DNA of 11,017 nt, from positions 1 to 11,017 of the forward strand of contig JAUVON010000063.1 in NCBI GenBank assembly GCA_030599175.1. The letters are read 5' to 3'. This stretch comes from Desulfobulbaceae bacterium (lineage in GTDB: Bacteria; Desulfobacterota; Desulfobulbia; Desulfobulbales; Desulfocapsaceae). Positions 7,964 to 11,017 of this stretch are shown here, piece by piece (the first letter of the stretch is position 1; each line of letters opens with the position of its first letter). The position numbers were made by a program, and so were the translations under genes. The notes under the pieces were generated by a model. The model searched no databases and had not been told where the DNA came from. It saw only the letters and a program-made list of their open reading frames with translations.

Positions 7964-9319
7964 ATGCTACTTCAAAAAAATTACCGCAAAATCGTTGGAC
8001 ACTTTGCTCTGTCTGCAGGCATCCTGGTATGTCTGGCCTTACCGGCCCAGGCTCTGGAGAAAGATTTGACCGTTGTGACGTCGTATCCAAAAGATCTTAC
8101 CACCGCATTTAAACAGGCTTTTGAAAAACAGAATCCCGGTGTCAAAGTAGAGATGCTGAAAAAAAAGACAACTGCCGGGGTAAAGTATATCCAGGAAACT
8201 GCCTCAAATAACAGTTCCGACCTTTTCTGGGCATCTGCCCCTGATGCTTTTGAAGTGTTAAAGGGTGACGGTCTGCTGGCAAAATATACAGTGAAAGCAA
8301 CAGGTATTCCCGATCTCATAGGTTCGTATCCTATTAACGACCCGGACGGATACTATAAAGGTTTTGCCGGATCAGGTTATGGTATGATGTGGAATACCAG
8401 GTATCTGAAGGCAAAAAAGATACCTGCTCCCAAAGAGTGGAATGATCTGGCAAAAACTGTTTATCATGGCCATACCGGTATGTCTGCACCTTCACGTTCC
8501 GGTACTACTCACCTTACTGTTGAGACAATTCTGCAGGGCGAAGGCTGGGAAAACGGCTGGAAACTGTTAAAAGAAATTGGCGGTAACTTTCACACCGTAA
8601 CAGAACGTAGTTTTGGCGTTCCTGATGGCGTTAATTCAGGGCAGTTTGGTGTCGGTATTGTTATTGACTTTTTTGGACTTTCATCCATGGCATCGGGTTT
8701 TCCTGTTGATTTTGTCTATCCTACGGTGACAACGCTTGTACCGGCAAATATAGCCATTGTGAAAAATAGTCCCCATCCTGAAGCTGCCGCTGCGTTTATC
8801 GAATTTCTCCTCTCCGAAGCGGGTCAGGAGATGCTGCTTGATCCTAAAATTCGACGTCTGCCGGTTCGCCCGGAAACCTATGCCAAGGCACCGAAAGACT
8901 TTCCAAATCCTTTCACCGATAAATCCATCGGCGCCAAGGTTAAATTCGATGTAGTGAAATCAAAAGACCGATATAACCTGGTTAATTCAATGTTCGATGT
9001 CATGATCACCTATCGTCTGGATGATCTGCGGGAAGCGACCAAGGCTGTACAGGAAGCAGAGAAGGCGATGGCTGGTAAGAGCAATGCTGAAGCGGAGAAA
9101 CTTGTTGCGGAAGCCAGAGCACTTATTGCTGCTATACCCATAGATGAAGCCAAATCTCTGGATGAGGATTTTTCCGCTATTTTTAAAAAGAAAAGGAAGA
9201 AAGCTACAGATAAAGTTACCGGTCGTCAGGCAGAGGTTGAACAAAAATGGGATACCATGGTGAAAAGTAACTATGGGGAAGCTGTTAAGCTCGCCAAAAA
9301 AGCCAAATCCATGTTGTAG
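7964..9319 (+). CDS. Periplasmic solute-binding protein of an Fe(III)/phosphorylated-solute type ABC importer
   Basis: Secreted binding protein, 451 aa. Residues 1-30 form a Sec signal peptide (K5, R8, K9, hydrophobic core, AQA before the likely cleavage after A30). The mature fold is that of the FbpA/AfuA/PgtC-like family: VVTSYPKDLTTAFKQAFE at the start, YGMMWNTRYL in the middle, and the typical NIAIVKNSPHPEAAAAFIEF followed by LLSEAGQEMLL. Where iron-binding FbpA proteins have a Tyr-Tyr pair, I read IDFFGL (D235, F236, F237), so ferric iron is doubtful. PgtC/AfuA relatives, which handle phosphorylated compounds, are a closer match from memory. After about residue 335 there is an extra charged, Ala/Lys/Glu-rich helical tail with KKKRKK at 408-413. 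GGGAG upstream of the ATG serves as ribosome binding site. The gene ends in TAG. Confidence 0.85.
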   Translation: MLLQKNYRKIVGHFALSAGILVCLALPAQALEKDLTVVTSYPKDLTTAFKQAFEKQNPGVKVEMLKKKTTAGVKYIQETASNNSSDLFWASAPDAFEVLKGDGLLAKYTVKATGIPDLIGSYPINDPDGYYKGFAGSGYGMMWNTRYLKAKKIPAPKEWNDLAKTVYHGHTGMSAPSRSGTTHLTVETILQGEGWENGWKLLKEIGGNFHTVTERSFGVPDGVNSGQFGVGIVIDFFGLSSMASGFPVDFVYPTVTTLVPANIAIVKNSPHPEAAAAFIEFLLSEAGQEMLLDPKIRRLPVRPETYAKAPKDFPNPFTDKSIGAKVKFDVVKSKDRYNLVNSMFDVMITYRLDDLREATKAVQEAEKAMAGKSNAEAEKLVAEARALIAAIPIDEAKSLDEDFSAIFKKKRKKATDKVTGRQAEVEQKWDTMVKSNYGEAVKLAKKAKSML

Positions 9320-9334
9320 AAATTATCACACGAC

Positions 9335-9375
9335 ACAGCCCTGGTTCTCCCCGGGGCTGTACTCTTTTCCCTTTG
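9335..9375 (+). terminator. Intrinsic terminator or attenuator between binding protein and permease
   Basis: A 10-bp stem pairs 9335-9344 with 9351-9360 (one T-G wobble) around a 6-base loop. It is followed by ACTCTTTTCCCTTT, a T-rich but interrupted tract. It starts 15 bases after the binding-protein stop, the usual place for a partial terminator that keeps binding-protein mRNA in excess over permease mRNA. Confidence 0.7.
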
Positions 9376-9391
9376 CCAGGTGCACCATATT

Positions 9392-11017
9392 ATGCTGCGT
9401 TTTCGCACCTCCTATCTTGTTGCCTCGTTACTGGCGTTCTTTTTACTTATCTTTCTTGTCGTTCCAGTAGGCAAGGTTATTTATGTTGCTTTTCAGGATA
9501 GCTCTACCGGTGCACTGACCCTTGTAAACTTTGTAGATTTTTTCAAAACCTCTCTTTTTCGGGAGTCGTTTTTCAACTCACTCTATGTGGCCGGGATGTC
9601 AGTACTGATAGCCAGTCTCATAGCCTTGCCGCTTGCTTATTTTACATCCCGCTTTAATTTCGGCGGTTCCATTCTCATTCAGACCCTTGGTATTATACCC
9701 CTCATTATGCCGCCTTTTGTTGGTGCTGTTGCCATGCAGCTCTTTTTTGGCAGTAATGGATCGGTCAATCTCCTTCTGGATCAGTGGTTCGGCATAAATA
9801 TTCCTTTTATGAAGGGCTTAAATGGCGTTATTCTGGTTGAGTCTATTCACTACTTTCCTTTTATCCTGATAAACCTTTCGGCTGCATTGAATAATATTGA
9901 CCGCTCCATGGAAGAAGCTGCCCAGAATCTTGGCTCCAGTGGTATGAGGCTCTTTCGCAGAATTGTTTTTCCTCTGGCGATGCCTGGATATCTTGCTGGA
10001 GCGGCACTGGTATTTTTGAAAGCTTTTGATGATCTGGGAACACCACTTTTATTGAATGTTAACAATATGCTGGCCCCACAGGCCTACCTGCGCATATCTT
10101 CTATCGGTATCTCTGATCCCATGGGGTATGTGATTTCTGTGATTCTTGTTGTTTTCTCCCTCTTTGCCCTATGGGTATCGATGCTCGCCTCCAGAGGTAA
10201 GGATTACAGTGGTGGCGGTAAAGGGGTCAGTGGTCTGCTTAAGCGGGATATGCGGGGCTGGCAGAAAGCCGGTGCCTACTGTCTCATCGTTTTTCTTTTG
10301 CTTTTAGTTCTTTCCCCTCATATCAGTCTTGTGCTGCTTTCCTTCGGCACTATCTGGTCGTATAGTGTGTTGCCTGACGCATATACCATGGCACATTATG
10401 CCGAGGTGTTCGGTACCACTGGAGATTATATCACCAACACTCTTTTATATGCAGGTCTGGCTGCATCTTTTGATGTCGCTTTCAGTGTGGCTATAGCATA
10501 TGTGGTGTTGCGTACAAAAGTTATCGGCAGGCAATGGCTTGACTATATCGCTACAGGTGCTTTAGCGATTCCAGGAGTTGTGCTGGGTATCGGTTACCTC
10601 AGAACCTTTAACGATTTTAATGTGCCAATCATAGACAAGCCTCTTGCCAGCTGGTGGGTTATCATTGTAGTTGCACTGGCGGTAAGACGGCTTCCTTACG
10701 CGCTGCGTGCCTGCACAGCCGCTTTATACCAGGTATCTGTTTCACTTGAAGAGGCCGCTGAGAATCTTGGTGCAGGAAAGACAGCAACTGTACGAAAAAT
10801 TGTCGTGCCCCTGATGGCAGGTGGAATTGTAGCCGGGTTTGTGACCAGCTTTGCCACAGCCGCCGTTGAGTTGTCTGCCACCTTAATGCTGGTTACAGCT
10901 GAATCCGATGCACCGCTCGCCTATGGAATATATGTCTTTATGCAAAGTGCTGCCGGTCGAGGACCCGGTGCAGCCCTTGGTTTGATTGCTGTTGTGGTTG
11001 TTGCATTCGGCAGTTAT
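9392..11017 (+). CDS. Fused two-domain ABC permease, FbpB/AfuB-like (3' end outside window)
   Basis: Inner-membrane permease, at least 542 aa, open to the right edge without a stop. Two permease domains are fused in one chain. TM1 is about residues 8-32. The first half carries the coupling loop EEAAQNLG (174-181) followed by FRRIVFPLAMPG. The second half carries EEAAENLG (453-460) followed by VRKIVVPLMAGG. Each loop would contact one ATPase subunit. This double-EAA layout is typical of FbpB/SfuB/AfuB permeases that serve iron(III)-class binding proteins, matching the upstream gene. The ATG at 9392 has only a weak CCAGG site, so a GTG at 9380 or readthrough coupling cannot be excluded. Only the last few residues are likely missing (FbpB-type proteins are often 500-560 aa). 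The ATPase gene should follow. Confidence 0.9.
   Translation, partial: MLRFRTSYLVASLLAFFLLIFLVVPVGKVIYVAFQDSSTGALTLVNFVDFFKTSLFRESFFNSLYVAGMSVLIASLIALPLAYFTSRFNFGGSILIQTLGIIPLIMPPFVGAVAMQLFFGSNGSVNLLLDQWFGINIPFMKGLNGVILVESIHYFPFILINLSAALNNIDRSMEEAAQNLGSSGMRLFRRIVFPLAMPGYLAGAALVFLKAFDDLGTPLLLNVNNMLAPQAYLRISSIGISDPMGYVISVILVVFSLFALWVSMLASRGKDYSGGGKGVSGLLKRDMRGWQKAGAYCLIVFLLLLVLSPHISLVLLSFGTIWSYSVLPDAYTMAHYAEVFGTTGDYITNTLLYAGLAASFDVAFSVAIAYVVLRTKVIGRQWLDYIATGALAIPGVVLGIGYLRTFNDFNVPIIDKPLASWWVIIVVALAVRRLPYALRACTAALYQVSVSLEEAAENLGAGKTATVRKIVVPLMAGGIVAGFVTSFATAAVELSATLMLVTAESDAPLAYGIYVFMQSAAGRGPGAALGLIAVVVVAFGSY

Noticed and set aside
9273..9470. A 65-aa plus-strand frame bridging the binding protein and permease genes
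   Set aside because: It is out of frame with both flanking genes, which have clear homology, and it covers the terminator hairpin.

Overview
The window carries three blocks of genes, all on the + strand, and no mobile element, CRISPR array or structural RNA gene that I can see. The cleaved periplasmic binding protein and the DppBCDF-type importer point to a Gram-negative bacterium. The style of the hisD, rsmG and leuB proteins and the moderate GC content suggest a deltaproteobacterium (Desulfobulbia-like), but that placement is a low-confidence inference from memory of related proteins.

Block 1 (1-3430) is the distal part of an oligopeptide/dipeptide-type ABC importer: the end of a DppB-like permease, a complete DppC-like permease with an enlarged periplasmic loop, and two ATPases (DppD- and DppF-like). 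The genes abut or overlap (stop directly followed by start, then a 13-base gap, then TGATG), so they form one operon. The substrate-binding protein must lie upstream of the window or elsewhere. The DppB fragment has an in-frame TAG at 118-120, although its sequence on both sides still reads as intact permease.

A 293-base non-coding stretch (3431-3723) separates this from block 2 (3724-7853), which is biosynthetic: histidinol dehydrogenase (hisD), 16S rRNA m7G methyltransferase (rsmG, 4-base overlap with hisD), 3-isopropylmalate dehydrogenase (leuB, 35 bases downstream), then a divergent PRPP-synthetase-like protein. hisD and leuB catalyse NAD-linked dehydrogenase steps of histidine and leucine synthesis. 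PRPP is the starting substrate of histidine synthesis, so the PRPP-synthetase-like gene fits the context, although several of its substrate-binding residues are replaced.

Block 3 (7964 to the right edge) is a second ABC importer of the iron(III)/phosphorylated-solute class (FbpAB, AfuAB, PgtC relatives): a secreted binding protein with an unusual lysine-rich helical C-terminal extension, an intrinsic-terminator-like hairpin, and a fused two-domain permease that runs off the window. Its ATPase is expected just beyond the edge.

Most of the window is ordinary. I see no clear new biological system. The points most worth checking are the TAG in the permease, the substituted active site of the PRPP-synthetase-like protein, and the ligand and tail of the second binding protein.
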